From assembly GCA_900472395.1 (NCBI GenBank), contig UCHV01000006.1:55169-119168 (forward strand): DNA of 64,000 nucleotides. Direction: 5' to 3'. Position numbers and translations under genes: made by a program. The notes beneath the pieces were generated by a model. That model did not search any database. It saw nothing but the letters and a program-made list of their open reading frames with translations, and was not told where the DNA came from. Shown here piece by piece: positions 9,144 through 19,880 of this stretch. The stretch comes from Hyphomicrobiales bacterium (GTDB taxonomy: Bacteria; Pseudomonadota; Alphaproteobacteria; Rhizobiales; Rhizobiaceae). Each line of letters begins with the position of its first letter. Positions within the stretch are counted from its first letter, which is position 1.

Positions 9144-9383
9144 AAACATCTCCTCGGATAAATTTGACGTTTACGTTAAAGTCATTCGCGCGTCTGGGCA
9201 ACGGGTGAGAAGGGGAATGTGGAAGTTTTTCCGGGGCAGACCGGCCCTAGGCGCAGCATGACTTCGATATCTCTCATCATGCACTCACGTCGTCCAACTA
9301 TCGTTGACGGCGCGAAGCTTTCAGCCGGCATATATATTCCCTGCCGCCGTGCTATGGCATTTGAAGGCTTTCCGCCAGCATGT

Positions 9384-10409
9384 TTACGAAGCCTCACCGA
9401 TCGTATCTGCCATATAGGCGCCGCGTTTGCCCATGGGCTGCTCCGGTCCGGTGGTCGAATCCTTGGCGGTCTGGTGTTCTAGTTCGGCATTGATTTCGGC
9501 ACCGATGACGATGATGATCGTCGAAACCCATGTCCACACCATGAAGCCGATCAGCGCGCCGAGCGCGCCATAGGTCGCGTTGTAATTGGCGATGTGGGAA
9601 AGGTAAAACGAGACGCCGATCGATGCCGCCAGCCAGGCAAGGCTTGAAAAGACCGCACCCCATGTCAGCCATTGGATGCGTGCGGGCTCGCGGCTCGGGC
9701 CGAAGCGATAGAGCACGGCAATGCCGGTCGCCACGAACAGCATCATGATCGGCCAGCGGGAAAAGCGGATGATCATTTCTGCCCACTGATCCAGCCAGAG
9801 GAAGGAAAGAACCGCCGGGACAAGGCCAAGCGCCGTCAAAACCACGATGGCTACCAGAATGGCGCCAAGCGTGAACAGAAGCGAGATCAGGTTGAGCTTC
9901 AGGATATTGCGTTTTTCTGCTTCGCCGTAAGCGACGTTCATGGCTTCGAACATCGCCTTCATGCCGGCGTTGGCACTCCACAACGCCAGCGCCAAGCCGC
10001 CGAAGAGGCCGATATTCAGGGTCGTGCGCCCCTGCTGTGTCAGACTGCGCAACTGATCGAGAAACAGATCGAGCGCATTGGGCGGCAGGATCATGCTGAG
10101 AAAGGTGATGCGTTCGGCAAGCTTCGCCGGATCGGCGACGAAACCATAGAGCGACACCATGGCCGTCATCGCCGGGAAGAGGGCGAGCAGAAGATAATAG
10201 GTAACGCCAGCGGCAACCAGAAGGACGCGGTCGCTTTCGATGGAATAAAACACGCGCCAGAATACGTCCTTCAAACCGCGGGCAGGAATATCGGTCGGTG
10301 TTTCGGCTTCGCGGCCGCGGTCGCCTTCAATGGGTGAGGTATTCAAAGGGGCGGTCCCGGTGGAGGGCGGTTTGATCTGCGAAAAAGTCTCGGCCGTATC
10401 GGCTGCCAT
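9384..10409 (-). CDS. YihY/BrkB-family inner-membrane protein
   Basis: A 341-residue protein with a Pro-rich cytoplasmic N-terminus of about 45 residues and about six membrane helices. The family signatures are LVAAGVTYYLLLALFPAMTA near residues 63-82 and GALIGFMVWTWVSTIIIVIG. The hydrophilic tail ends TIGEAS. The family was once called ribonuclease BN, but that activity belongs to another protein; its true role is unknown. GGAGAG precedes the ATG. The 240 bp between this gene and the DUF2267-like gene hold no convincing ORF or RNA. The 130 bp on its other side is a divergent promoter region shared with the HerA-like gene. Confidence 0.9.
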   Translation of the reverse strand: MAADTAETFSQIKPPSTGTAPLNTSPIEGDRGREAETPTDIPARGLKDVFWRVFYSIESDRVLLVAAGVTYYLLLALFPAMTAMVSLYGFVADPAKLAERITFLSMILPPNALDLFLDQLRSLTQQGRTTLNIGLFGGLALALWSANAGMKAMFEAMNVAYGEAEKRNILKLNLISLLFTLGAILVAIVVLTALGLVPAVLSFLWLDQWAEMIIRFSRWPIMMLFVATGIAVLYRFGPSREPARIQWLTWGAVFSSLAWLAASIGVSFYLSHIANYNATYGALGALIGFMVWTWVSTIIIVIGAEINAELEHQTAKDSTTGPEQPMGKRGAYMADTIGEAS

Positions 10410-10541
10410 GTTTTGCTCTCCCCGCCCAAAAATGCCGGCGCTTCGTTCAGCGGCTTCTCGTTGCCGAGACGGCAGTCTCGTCCTATACAGATATTCTAAA
10501 TTGGCATTTCATCGATAACGCGAAGAGCGGGAAGCGGTTGC

Positions 10542-12116
10542 ATGGTTGACGCGGGAAAACTCTTGATCGGCGGCAGCCGAAAGCCGGACGACAGTTTCAA
10601 GGAAGCCGAATATCTCGAACTGAAATTCGGCAATCGCCACGGCCTCATCACCGGCGCCACCGGCACCGGCAAGACGGTGACGCTGCAGGTTCTGGCGGAA
10701 GAGTTTTCGACAGCCGGCGTTCCGGTTTTCTGCTCGGATATCAAGGGCGACCTGTCCGGCATCGCCGCCATGGGGGAAAGCAAGGATTTCCTGCTGAAGC
10801 GCGCCGAGCAGATCCAGTATACCGATTACGATTTCACCAAATTCCCGGTGATGTTCTGGGATCTTTACGGTGAAAAGGGCCACCGCGTGCGCGCCACCAT
10901 CGCCGAAATGGGTCCGCTTCTGCTGGCCCGGCTGATGGACGCGACGGAAGCGCAGGAAGGTGTTTTGAACATCGCCTTCAAGATCGCCGATCAGGGCGGC
11001 CTTCCGCTTCTCGATCTCAAGGATCTGCAGGCGCTTCTCAACTACATGGGTGAGCATGCGAGTGAAATCTCCACCCAGTTCGGTTTCATTTCCAAGGCTT
11101 CGGTCGGCTCGCTGCAGCGTGGTCTTCTGGTGCTGGAGCAGCAGGGTGCGGTGCATTTCTTCGGTGAACCGGCACTGCAGATCAGCGACATCATGCGCGT
11201 TGCGCCGGATGGGCGGGGCATGATTTCGGTTCTTGCCGCCGACAAGCTGATGATGAACCCGCGCCTTTACGCCACCTTCCTGCTCTGGATGCTATCGGAA
11301 CTGTTCGAGGAATTGCCGGAAGTCGGTGATCCTGAAAAGCCGAAACTGGTGTTCTTCTTCGACGAGGCGCATCTGTTGTTCTCCGAAGCGCCGAAAGTTC
11401 TGCTGGAGCGTGTCGAGCAGGTCGTCCGCCTGATCCGCTCCAAGGGTGTCGGTGTCTATTTCGTTACCCAGAACCCTCTGGATGTGCCGGAAACGGTACT
11501 TGCCCAGCTTGGCAACCGTGTTCAGCACGCGCTGCGCGCCTATACGCCGCGCGAGCAGAAGGCCGTGAAAACGGCTGCAGACACATTCCGCGCCAATCCG
11601 GATTTCAAGACCGATGAGGCAATCACGCAGCTTGGCACCGGCGAGGCTCTGGTCTCGACGCTTGAGGGCAAGGGCGCTCCTTCCATGGTCGAGCGCACAT
11701 TGATCCGCCCGCCATCTGCGCGCATCGGGCCGCTCAGCGAGCCGGAGCGCAGTCAGATCATGAACATGAGCCCGGTCGCCGGTGTTTATGACCGTGACCT
11801 CGACCGCGAATCGGCTTTCGAAATCCTCGCAGCCCGCGCAAAAAAGGCAGCAGACGCGGAAGCCGCCAAGCGACAGGTCGAGGAGCAGCCGGCTGAAAAC
11901 GACAGCGCGGCCGGGCGTTGGACCCTGCCGGGGTTTGGCGATGCGCCATCGGACGAACCGGCCGCAAAACCCGCCGCCAAGGGCCGCTCGGGTTATCAGC
12001 GCGAAACGGTCATCGAAGCTGCCATGAAAAGTGCCGCACGGTCCGTCGCCACCAGCGTGGCCAACCAGATCGGCCGTGCGCTGGTGCGTGGAATCTTGGG
12101 AAGCCTGAAGCGATAG
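10542..12116 (+). CDS. HerA-like ATPase (DUF853 family)
   Basis: A 524-residue P-loop ATPase. The Walker A motif GATGTGKT is at 38-45, Walker B in [13 protein letters not shown] near 268-280, and a conserved [16 protein letters not shown] segment follows. This is the full DUF853 (YjgR-like) architecture of the HerA/FtsK superfamily. The low-complexity tail, rich in Ala and Glu, may be a partner-binding region. HerA proteins pump DNA with a NurA nuclease, but no nurA gene is adjacent, so the bacterial role remains unclear. GGAAG lies upstream of the ATG. A hairpin follows the stop. Confidence 0.9.
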   Translation: MVDAGKLLIGGSRKPDDSFKEAEYLELKFGNRHGLITGATGTGKTVTLQVLAEEFSTAGVPVFCSDIKGDLSGIAAMGESKDFLLKRAEQIQYTDYDFTKFPVMFWDLYGEKGHRVRATIAEMGPLLLARLMDATEAQEGVLNIAFKIADQGGLPLLDLKDLQALLNYMGEHASEISTQFGFISKASVGSLQRGLLVLEQQGAVHFFGEPALQISDIMRVAPDGRGMISVLAADKLMMNPRLYATFLLWMLSELFEELPEVGDPEKPKLVFFFDEAHLLFSEAPKVLLERVEQVVRLIRSKGVGVYFVTQNPLDVPETVLAQLGNRVQHALRAYTPREQKAVKTAADTFRANPDFKTDEAITQLGTGEALVSTLEGKGAPSMVERTLIRPPSARIGPLSEPERSQIMNMSPVAGVYDRDLDRESAFEILAARAKKAADAEAAKRQVEEQPAENDSAAGRWTLPGFGDAPSDEPAAKPAAKGRSGYQRETVIEAAMKSAARSVATSVANQIGRALVRGILGSLKR

Positions 12117-12125
12117 CAGTGGATA

Positions 12126-12157
12126 TTTGACCGGCTCTCTTCGGAGCGCCGGTCAAA
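12126..12157 (+). terminator. Probable terminator after the HerA-like gene
   Basis: The perfect inverted repeat TTTGACCGGC / GCCGGTCAAA with a 12-base loop lies 10 bases after the stop codon. There is no clear T tract, so efficiency is uncertain. Confidence 0.55.
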
Positions 12158-12305
12158 TTCTCGCGTCTTCTAGAGCGCTTTCAAGTCGTATATCATAAAT
12201 ATCTGATATTGCTCAAAAAACGTTCATTCTCCCTATTCTGGAGACGTTGTTTTAACATCTTGCTTCTAGGTTGCGTGGATCAACCGCAGTGGAGCGAGGC
12301 GGGCG

Positions 12306-13895
12306 TTGAAACGATCGCGTGTCATTCTGGAAGCCACGATCCTGGCCTTTCTCGGCGCGCTCCTCCCGTTGTTCGTCACGATTTACGGTGCCTGGTCACT
12401 TTCGCTGAAAGCGGAAGAAGACCGGTTGATGAATATCGCAACCCAGGCCGCCACACGCGCCGAACGGTCGTTCGCGGACGCGGCAGCAACCCTGCGGACG
12501 CTGGGTGGACGCCGGTTCATTTCCTGCGGCGATGCGCATATCGGAGAAATGCGCCGGCTTGTCATCAATGCGGGCACGGTTGAGGAAATCGGCTATATCG
12601 AGGACGGTGTGCTGAAATGCACGTCCTGGGGTAAAGAGGGGCGCAGCTTCAAGGAGCTGGCGCCCGACTTCCTCATCGGCAAGGATATAAAGGCCTGGGT
12701 CGATGTCGTTCCGCTGATCACCGGCGCCAACCCGATGAGCGTCGTACAGGTGGGGCCATATAATGCTCTCGTCGATCCCGGCCGTCTGATCGAAGTTCTG
12801 GCCGAACAGAATGCGGCCATCACCATCACCGCGCCGAATGGCGTGGTGAATGCGACGTTGAATGCGCCGGACCCCGATTTTACGGAAAAGCTGGGGCGCG
12901 AAACCACCAAAGGCACGCTCGGCGACAATATCTATGCCGTGCACAGCAAGTCGGGATGGACCGCGGTCGCCGTCAGTTCCACCGATGGCCTGTTCGGACT
13001 GTTCACCAAGGAACACTGGCTTTTCGTAGCCTTCGGCACATTTGCCACCGCCGTCATCATCGGTCTGGTCGTCCGCATGTCCCGCAAGCGGCTATCGCCC
13101 TTGGGCGAACTGGCGATTGCCGTGCGAAAGCGCGAATTCATCGTGCATTACCAGCCCATTATCGAACTCTCGACGGGTGTGTGTGTCGGCGCGGAAGCAT
13201 TGGTGCGGTGGCAGCGACCGGGCGGCGCTCTGGTTCGACCCGACCTTTTCATTCCGCTGGCGGAACAGAGCGGCCTCATCCGGCCGATTACCGATCAGGT
13301 CATCGATGCCATCGGCCGCGACCTTGGCAGGCTTTTCAGCCAGCATCGCTCCATGCACGTTTCCATCAATTTCTGCGCCGATGATTTCAAGACCGGACGT
13401 GTATTGGAAACGGTGGGGCAGCGTCTGGGCGATAGCGGCATCGCCAATGACCAGATCTGGCTGGAAGCGACAGAACGCGGCCTGATGGATATCGACGAGG
13501 CGCGACGGACAATCGCCGAAGCACGGACCCGAGGTTATGCCGTCGCCATCGACGATTTCGGCACCGGTTATTCCAGCCTGCAATATTTGCAGAGCCTGCC
13601 GCTCGATGCGCTGAAGATCGACAAATCCTTCGTCGATACGATCAACCGCCAGACCGCAACGAGTGCCGTCATCGACCATATTATCGACATGGCGAAGGGA
13701 CTGAACCTTGCCATTATCGCGGAAGGTGTGGAGACCCGCGAACAGGCCGAATATCTGCTCGCCCATGGTGTCGAGTTCTGCCAGGGCTGGTTCTATTCCA
13801 AACCGATGCCGGCCGAAGATTTCATCGAATATGTCGAAACCAGCCTGCAACGCCTCGATAGCGGTGTTGTCATGCTGAGCCGGGCCAGCGTTTAA
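12306..13895 (+). CDS. CSS-motif EAL-domain c-di-GMP phosphodiesterase
   Basis: A 529-residue membrane protein. Helix 1 is at about 8-30. The periplasmic domain has Cys74 (RRFISCGDAH) and the signature CTSWG at 105-109, the CSS sensor whose disulfide state controls activity in PdeB/PdeC-type enzymes. Helix 2 is at about 238-258. The EAL domain starts HYQPIIELSTG, has the EAL triad in GAEALVRW near 298 and DDFGTGYSSLQYL near 415, so it is probably active in degrading c-di-GMP. There is no GGDEF domain. The start is a TTG; no ATG lies upstream of the first helix, and GAGG precedes it. It stands alone. Confidence 0.92.
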   Translation: MKRSRVILEATILAFLGALLPLFVTIYGAWSLSLKAEEDRLMNIATQAATRAERSFADAAATLRTLGGRRFISCGDAHIGEMRRLVINAGTVEEIGYIEDGVLKCTSWGKEGRSFKELAPDFLIGKDIKAWVDVVPLITGANPMSVVQVGPYNALVDPGRLIEVLAEQNAAITITAPNGVVNATLNAPDPDFTEKLGRETTKGTLGDNIYAVHSKSGWTAVAVSSTDGLFGLFTKEHWLFVAFGTFATAVIIGLVVRMSRKRLSPLGELAIAVRKREFIVHYQPIIELSTGVCVGAEALVRWQRPGGALVRPDLFIPLAEQSGLIRPITDQVIDAIGRDLGRLFSQHRSMHVSINFCADDFKTGRVLETVGQRLGDSGIANDQIWLEATERGLMDIDEARRTIAEARTRGYAVAIDDFGTGYSSLQYLQSLPLDALKIDKSFVDTINRQTATSAVIDHIIDMAKGLNLAIIAEGVETREQAEYLLAHGVEFCQGWFYSKPMPAEDFIEYVETSLQRLDSGVVMLSRASV

Positions 13896-13916
13896 ACCTT
13901 GGCTGCACCGGGCGTT

Positions 13917-14669
13917 TCATGCCTGCCATAGAGGTCTCAGCAGAAGTTCGGTTCCCAGCAGCAGGAGGCAGATCAGGAACCCGCGGCGAAAAGCGGCGGG
14001 GCTGATACGGTGGCGCAATATCTGTCCGGCCCACATTCCGGCCAGCGCCGGTGCAATTGCCAGAGCCGATAATCCCAGATTGCCCATATCGATACCTCCA
14101 TGCAATGCAAGGCCGAGGAAGAGCGCGATTGTCGACACGGTAAAGGACAGGCCGAGGGCCTGCACCAGATTGTCTCGGGAAAAACCAAGCGCCTGGATAT
14201 AGGGAACGGCCGGAACGACGAAAACACCGGTGGCGCCGGTGACGAAGCCGGTCAGAAGACCGACAAGCGGCGATGCCCAGCGCTCGGAATTTTGGGACAC
14301 GGACAGCTGACGGCCGAACAGCGTGAAGAGAGCATAGGCAATCAGGACACAGCCGAGTGCGCTGCCCGTCCAGGCCGCACCGGCCGTGATCAGCGATGCA
14401 CTGGATACCGTGCCGATGACGATCGCCGCCATCATCGGCCAGAGGCGACGCGCGATCGCTGACAGGCTCGGTCCTGAAAACAGCTGCCAGACATTGGTAA
14501 CGAAGGACGGGATGAGAAGCAGCCCCGCCGCCGCAACCGGAGAAATCAGCGCGCCGAGCAGGCCCATGGCGACAGTCGGCAGGCCCATTCCGGTGACGCC
14601 TTTGACAAGGCCGGCGACAAGGAACGTGCCGATGAATGCGGCGAGAAAGGGAAAGGAAAGATCAGCCAT
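13917..14669 (-). CDS. TauE/SafE-family permease
   Basis: A 250-residue protein with about eight membrane helices. The family pattern GLVKGVTGMGLPTVAMGLL is near residues 21-39, and the repeat-related LLTGFVTGATGVFVVPAVPYIQ is near 155-175. TauE/SafE proteins are proposed exporters of sulfite or organosulfonates. That would suit an organism with sulfur-scavenging genes, but this copy is far from them and its substrate is inference. It is convergent with the EAL gene. The 200 bp upstream is a divergent spacer toward the next small gene. Confidence 0.88.
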   Translation of the reverse strand: MADLSFPFLAAFIGTFLVAGLVKGVTGMGLPTVAMGLLGALISPVAAAGLLLIPSFVTNVWQLFSGPSLSAIARRLWPMMAAIVIGTVSSASLITAGAAWTGSALGCVLIAYALFTLFGRQLSVSQNSERWASPLVGLLTGFVTGATGVFVVPAVPYIQALGFSRDNLVQALGLSFTVSTIALFLGLALHGGIDMGNLGLSALAIAPALAGMWAGQILRHRISPAAFRRGFLICLLLLGTELLLRPLWQA

Positions 14670-14888
14670 GAAGACCGTATCTCACGGCAGGCAAGCCTTG
14701 CTCAAGCCCGCAGGCGGTCTGAAACTTCGAGGACGCTCGAACAATCGTTGCGCCCGATCATCCAAGCCGCCGAGGCGTAACGCGTGCATAGCATCATTGT
14801 GATCCGATGTTGAAGTTTCGGGAGCGCTGAAACCTTATTCCCGTCGGTTTCGTCTCCCAAATATGGCGCAGTGAAAGTTGTCGCGCCT

Positions 14889-15110
14889 ATGGAGAGGCAG
14901 ATGCTCGTATTACGCCGAGTGCTCGATCAGTTTTGTGAACAGAACCAGGTATCGCTGGATGACCCGCTGGCCATTGCCGCTGCGCAGGAACTGATGCGCC
15001 TGTGGCAGGCCGGTGACCCGAGCGAAGCGGAACTGGCCTCCGATCTCGCCCACATGACGGCCGCACGCGGCGGGTCTGCAGCAACCTCGCCGGAGGGAAT
15101 GTGCATTTAA
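14889..15110 (+). CDS. Small hypothetical protein
   Basis: A 73-residue acidic, helical protein (FCEQNQVSLDDPLAIAAAQELMRLWQAGDPSEAELASDLAHM). It has no signal peptide or membrane helix and I recognise no family. The frame is open to a GTG at 14871, and ATGs at 14889 and 14901 are both possible; none has an ideal ribosome site. It has normal codon use and its own promoter-sized upstream region. A terminator follows at 15245. It is probably a real rhizobial orphan, but this rests only on reading-frame quality. Confidence 0.5.
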   Translation: MERQMLVLRRVLDQFCEQNQVSLDDPLAIAAAQELMRLWQAGDPSEAELASDLAHMTAARGGSAATSPEGMCI

Positions 15111-15244
15111 CGGCCGCATGGAACCAAAGTTCCGCCAAGCCGTTGTCATTGCAAGCACTTCGGTCGACAAGAGATATCCACGTCAACGAAGGCTCCGACA
15201 CCTCCACCGATTTACGGGGTTTTCACTTCAGCACAATTTCTTCG

Positions 15245-15270
15245 GCCCGCTTCCGGCGGGCCTTTCTTTT
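15245..15270 (+). terminator. Intrinsic terminator upstream of the AcoR-like gene
   Basis: GCCCGC / GCGGGC stem with a TTCCG loop, followed by CTTTCTTTT. It is the likely end of the small gene transcript at 14889-15110. Confidence 0.8.
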
Positions 15271-15382
15271 GCCGCGCGCTCACCGGCGGCTCTGCCGCTG
15301 GTTCGATCCGCCTCTTGATGGCAACCACATCAGTTGCTAATTTGCCGGCCAATACCCTTGTGTTTCGTGGAGGAGGAGCCCG

Positions 15383-15448
15383 ATGCACAATCCGCGACTG
15401 GAAAAGCTGCGCCTGCAAGGGCCGCGTCTGGAAAGGGTGCGCCGATGA
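15383..15448 (+). CDS. Short Arg/Leu-rich upstream ORF coupled to the AcoR-like gene
   Basis: The ATG at 15383 has a near-perfect ribosome site GGAGGAG 5 bases upstream and opens a 21-codon frame (MHNPRLEKLRLQGPRLERVR plus one Arg). Its TGA overlaps the ATG of the regulator (ATGA at 15445-15448). The regulator itself has only a weak site, so translational coupling or a leader-peptide control is plausible. Alternatively the peptide is the true N-terminus of the regulator and one base has been gained or lost near 15440. Sequence alone cannot separate these. Confidence 0.5.
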   Translation: MHNPRLEKLRLQGPRLERVRR

Positions 15449-16407
15449 CGCTTCAGCCGACGGCGCATGCAGATCATGTCTATTCGAGTGCCGCCGGCAA
15501 TGCCGCTGCGGCAAGCTCTTCGGTGGTTGCTTCCTGGCGGCGCTGCATGGTGATGCACCATCTGGCGCCGGAAGAAGTTCGTACGCCGAACAGATTGACC
15601 GATGCCCAGTTCCGCCAGACGCGCGAAGCCTCGGGCCGGTTGATTGCCGAAGCAGGCGAAGAACTGGACCGGCTGTTTTCGACGGTGGGGCGCTCCGGCT
15701 GTTGTCTCCTGCTGACCGACAGAAACGGGGTGGCGCTGGAACGCCGCGGTGCTGCCGGTGATGACAAGGCCTTTCACGATCTCGGCCTTTGGACATCCGC
15801 CGTGTGGACCGAGGCAAGCATCGGCACCAACGGCATCGGCACGGCGCTGGCCGATGAGCGGGCCGTTTCCATCTTTCGTGACCAGCATTTCTTTTCGTCC
15901 AACATCCGGCTGAGCTGCACCACCGCACCGATCCGCGACCATCGCGGCGAGCTGGCGGCGGCGCTCGATATCTCCACCTGCCGGGACGATGTCAGCGAAA
16001 CCGTGCTGTCGATCATTTCGCAGACAGTGCGCGATGCGGCAATGCGCATAGAACTCAACCTCTTCCGTTCGGCCTTTCCCGGCGCGCGTTTTCTCATGGT
16101 GCCGCAGGCCGCCCATAGTGCTGCGGCGCTGATTGCCGTCGATCGGGATGATATGGTGATCGGCGCCACGCGCGCTGCCCGCCTTGCTTTGAAGCTCGAC
16201 GATATCCGCATCGCCGCCGGCATTCCGGCCGCCGATGCGCTGGATGAGAACGCCGGTGACGCGGCACGCGATCTCGAAGAGGCCGAGCGGGCAGCGCTGA
16301 CCCGGGCGCTTTCGCGGGTCAACGGCAATGTGTCCCAGGCGGCCATCGCCTTGGGCATGAGCCGCGCCACATTGCACCGCAAGATGAAGCGTTTCGGTCT
16401 GCATTGA
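15445..16407 (+). CDS. AcoR-like GAF/Fis regulator lacking the AAA+ domain
   Basis: A 320-residue protein. VVASWRRCMVMHHLAPEEV near residue 28 is the AcoR N-terminal signature. A GAF sensor region covers about 60-190 (SIGTNGIGTALADERAVSIF). After a 70-residue linker comes a Fis-type helix-turn-helix at 280-320 (NGNVSQAAIALGMSRATLHRK). Classical AcoR activates sigma-54 promoters through a central AAA+ domain. That domain is absent here, so this must act by simple recruitment or repression. The aldehyde dehydrogenase lies 177 bp downstream behind an 18-base palindrome. The start overlaps a short upstream ORF. Confidence 0.88.
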   Translation: MTLQPTAHADHVYSSAAGNAAAASSSVVASWRRCMVMHHLAPEEVRTPNRLTDAQFRQTREASGRLIAEAGEELDRLFSTVGRSGCCLLLTDRNGVALERRGAAGDDKAFHDLGLWTSAVWTEASIGTNGIGTALADERAVSIFRDQHFFSSNIRLSCTTAPIRDHRGELAAALDISTCRDDVSETVLSIISQTVRDAAMRIELNLFRSAFPGARFLMVPQAAHSAAALIAVDRDDMVIGATRAARLALKLDDIRIAAGIPAADALDENAGDAARDLEEAERAALTRALSRVNGNVSQAAIALGMSRATLHRKMKRFGLH

Positions 16408-16454
16408 TTTGTCCGCGAAATTGATGCGGCGCGGCATGGTTTGTGCCGGGCGAC

Positions 16455-16472
16455 TGTCGCAGCACTGCGACA
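16455..16472. promoter_or_regulatory. Perfect palindrome, candidate AcoR-like operator
   Basis: TGTCGCAG-CA-CTGCGACA lies 113 bases before the dehydrogenase start. It is a perfect 8+8 inverted repeat, a size suited to a dimeric Fis-type HTH. I expect it to be the binding site of the adjacent GAF/Fis regulator. Confidence 0.6.
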
Positions 16473-16584
16473 CTGTGCGTTGCCATATCGACGCGGCCCG
16501 CTTTTCGTCGGGAATGTTGCGGCGCAGATTTCGTTGCGAACCGGCCCGCGAGCCGGGAAGCTGGATATCAGGGAGGATAATTCC

Positions 16585-18093
<1,509 letters not shown>

Positions 18094-18294
18094 CGATCGG
18101 CCTGAATTCGCCCCGCCGGGCTGCAAATGGCGTCTTCTACGCTTGCCGGTGCTCATGGACTTCAAGTCCACTCCGGTTCTCGAAGTCACCATTTTCGCCA
18201 CGGCGGGGCAAATTCCAGGCTCGATCGTCGGTGTCGGCGATCTGCTCTTGCCCAGTGTCGCTCGCGGGGAGGCGGCAATCGAGAAAGAATATTC

Positions 18295-18678
18295 ATGGAA
18301 ACCACAATCAACGGCGAACCCCGCGTCACCGCCACCGATGCGGCGCTTGCTCTCATCGCCGAAATCCAGGCGGACTATCCAGAAATCCTGTTTCACCAGT
18401 CGGGAGGCTGTTGCGACGGGTCGTCACCGATGTGTTATCCGGCCGATGATTTTATCGTTGGCGATCATGACGTGAAGCTTGGCGAGATCGGCGGTGTGCC
18501 GGTATTCATCAGCGCCAGCCAGTTTGAGGCGTGGAAACACACGCAATTGATCATCGACGTGGTGCCGGGCAGGGGCGGCATGTTCTCGCTGGATAACGGC
18601 CGGGAAAAACGGTTCCTCACCCGCTCGCGCCTGTTTGGTGGCGGAGAAGCCTGTGCGGTACCGAACGCCCACGCCTGA
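18295..18678 (+). CDS. DUF779 protein, companion of aldehyde dehydrogenase
   Basis: A 127-residue protein with the DUF779 signature FHQSGGCCDGSSPMCYPADDF, three Cys close together near 40-51, and a conserved end RLFGGGEACAVP. The family is usually encoded next to AcoD-type aldehyde dehydrogenases, as here (200 bp downstream of it, same strand). The Cys cluster suggests metal binding or redox maturation, but no activity is established. The ATG at 18295 was chosen because the conserved part starts soon after; the frame is open to 18127. Confidence 0.85.
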   Translation: METTINGEPRVTATDAALALIAEIQADYPEILFHQSGGCCDGSSPMCYPADDFIVGDHDVKLGEIGGVPVFISASQFEAWKHTQLIIDVVPGRGGMFSLDNGREKRFLTRSRLFGGGEACAVPNAHA

Positions 18679-19027
18679 AGCGGCAACAAGCGCGCGGTTC
18701 CATCTACCCGCCACGGGCAACCTCTCATCCTCCTCGGAACAAGCCCGAGGATGAAGAGAGAATGACGCGGGGCTCTTTAAGAGGTCGCCTTGACCAGATG
18801 TTGGTGTTGGAAATTGCAAGTGAGGGGCTTGCTTTCGGGCGATTTAGACTGGCGATGGGCTTCTTTCTTCGCAGTCACCGTTCACGCGTCCAGCGCGCCG
18901 CAGACGCGGCGCTGATGGATCCCGGCTCAAGGCCGGGATTGACGGAAGAGGGGTTGCAGAAAGCAATGTAGAGGTCAGGCTTTAAGCTCTCCGGATCGCC
19001 TAGGAATGCCGCGAATGAGCAACGCGT
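18679..19027. repeat. Gene-free 349-bp spacer with GC-rich palindromes
   Basis: No ORF with coding character was found. Two imperfect or perfect stem-loops are visible: a CATCCTC..GAGGATG hairpin at about 18721-18760, and ATCCCGGC / GCCGGGAT at 18919-18939 preceded by GCGCCGC / GCGGCGC. Such palindromes are common in Rhizobiaceae intergenic DNA. They may act as terminators between the convergent DUF779 and VOC genes. Confidence 0.55.
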
Positions 19028-19840
19028 TCAGCGCTTTCCCGCCGTCAGGCAGAAAAATGCGCCCTGCGGATCGAGCGCCTGAACGATCCAGCTGCCTCCG
19101 GGAACCTCCACCGGCCCGTTGACGATCTGGCCACCGCCGGCGGTGACACGTTCGATCGCCGCGTCGATGGCATCGACGATGAAATAATAACACCAGCAGG
19201 ACATGGGCACACCTTCCGGCCTCGTCATCATTCCGCCGGTCATGTCGCCATTATGGGCAAAAACGCGGTAGGTGCCCATCGGCCCCATGTCGTAGTCGTT
19301 ATCCTTCGTCCAGCCGAAAATTTTCGAATAGAAGTCGAAGGCTTGCTCGCCATCATCGGCATAAAGCTCGCGCCAGCCGACATTGCCGGGATCGTATGGT
19401 CCAAGCTGGCGTGGCGGATTTTCCGGCGGGATCGGCGTCATGATGCAAAGCACGGCGCAGGAAGGATCCGCCACCACCGCAAATCGGCCAATGCCGGGAA
19501 TATCGTCCGGTTCACGCTGTACGCGCCCGCCATGGGCGATGTAGTCGCGGCAGGTCTGATCGACATCGTCGACGGCAACATATCCCGTCCAGTTTGGCGG
19601 GATCTTGCCCTCAAGTTCCGGCGGAAAGGTCATCATGCCGCCAATGCCGGGGCAATTTTCTCCCTCGCCCATTTCGAACAGGTAATAGACCGGTAGATCC
19701 GGCATGGGCACCTGGGTCACCTTCCAGCCGATGACAGTGGAATAGAAGTCGCCGGCGGCCTTGGTGTCCGACGTCATCAGCTCGCACCAGATGAACTTGC
19801 CGTGCGTTTCGGATCTCGTGTTCGAAGCGGTCTGCAGCAT
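19028..19840 (-). CDS. Two-domain VOC (glyoxalase-fold) protein
   Basis: A 270-residue protein with two vicinal-oxygen-chelate modules, about 13-130 (HGKFIWCELMTSDTKAAGDFYS) and about 145-268 (GNVGWRELYADDGEQAFDFYS). This is the bidomain form seen in hydroxylase-like and antibiotic-resistance VOC proteins. GGAGAG precedes the ATG at 19840; a longer frame to 20017 overlaps the next gene and was rejected. It is the last gene of a four-gene operon led by a DUF899 protein, with spacers of 35 to 50 bases. Its ligand is unknown. Confidence 0.88.
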   Translation of the reverse strand: MLQTASNTRSETHGKFIWCELMTSDTKAAGDFYSTVIGWKVTQVPMPDLPVYYLFEMGEGENCPGIGGMMTFPPELEGKIPPNWTGYVAVDDVDQTCRDYIAHGGRVQREPDDIPGIGRFAVVADPSCAVLCIMTPIPPENPPRQLGPYDPGNVGWRELYADDGEQAFDFYSKIFGWTKDNDYDMGPMGTYRVFAHNGDMTGGMMTRPEGVPMSCWCYYFIVDAIDAAIERVTAGGGQIVNGPVEVPGGSWIVQALDPQGAFFCLTAGKR

Positions 19841-19880
19841 TGGTCTCTCCTCCCGGTTTGTGGGGCGCCCGTGGTTGGGG

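Noticed and set aside
9150..9383. A small gene between the DUF2267-like and YihY genes
   Set aside because: The only frame (minus strand, 9182-9397) has no ribosome site or family signal and overlaps the end of the YihY gene.
15430..15450. Calling the AcoR-like gene a frameshifted pseudogene
   Set aside because: The regulator has its own ATG and a complete GAF-HTH frame. The short upstream ORF is reported separately instead.
16473..16584. A sigma-54 promoter before the aldehyde dehydrogenase
   Set aside because: GG-N10-GC could not be matched in the spacer, and the regulator lacks the AAA+ domain needed for sigma-54.
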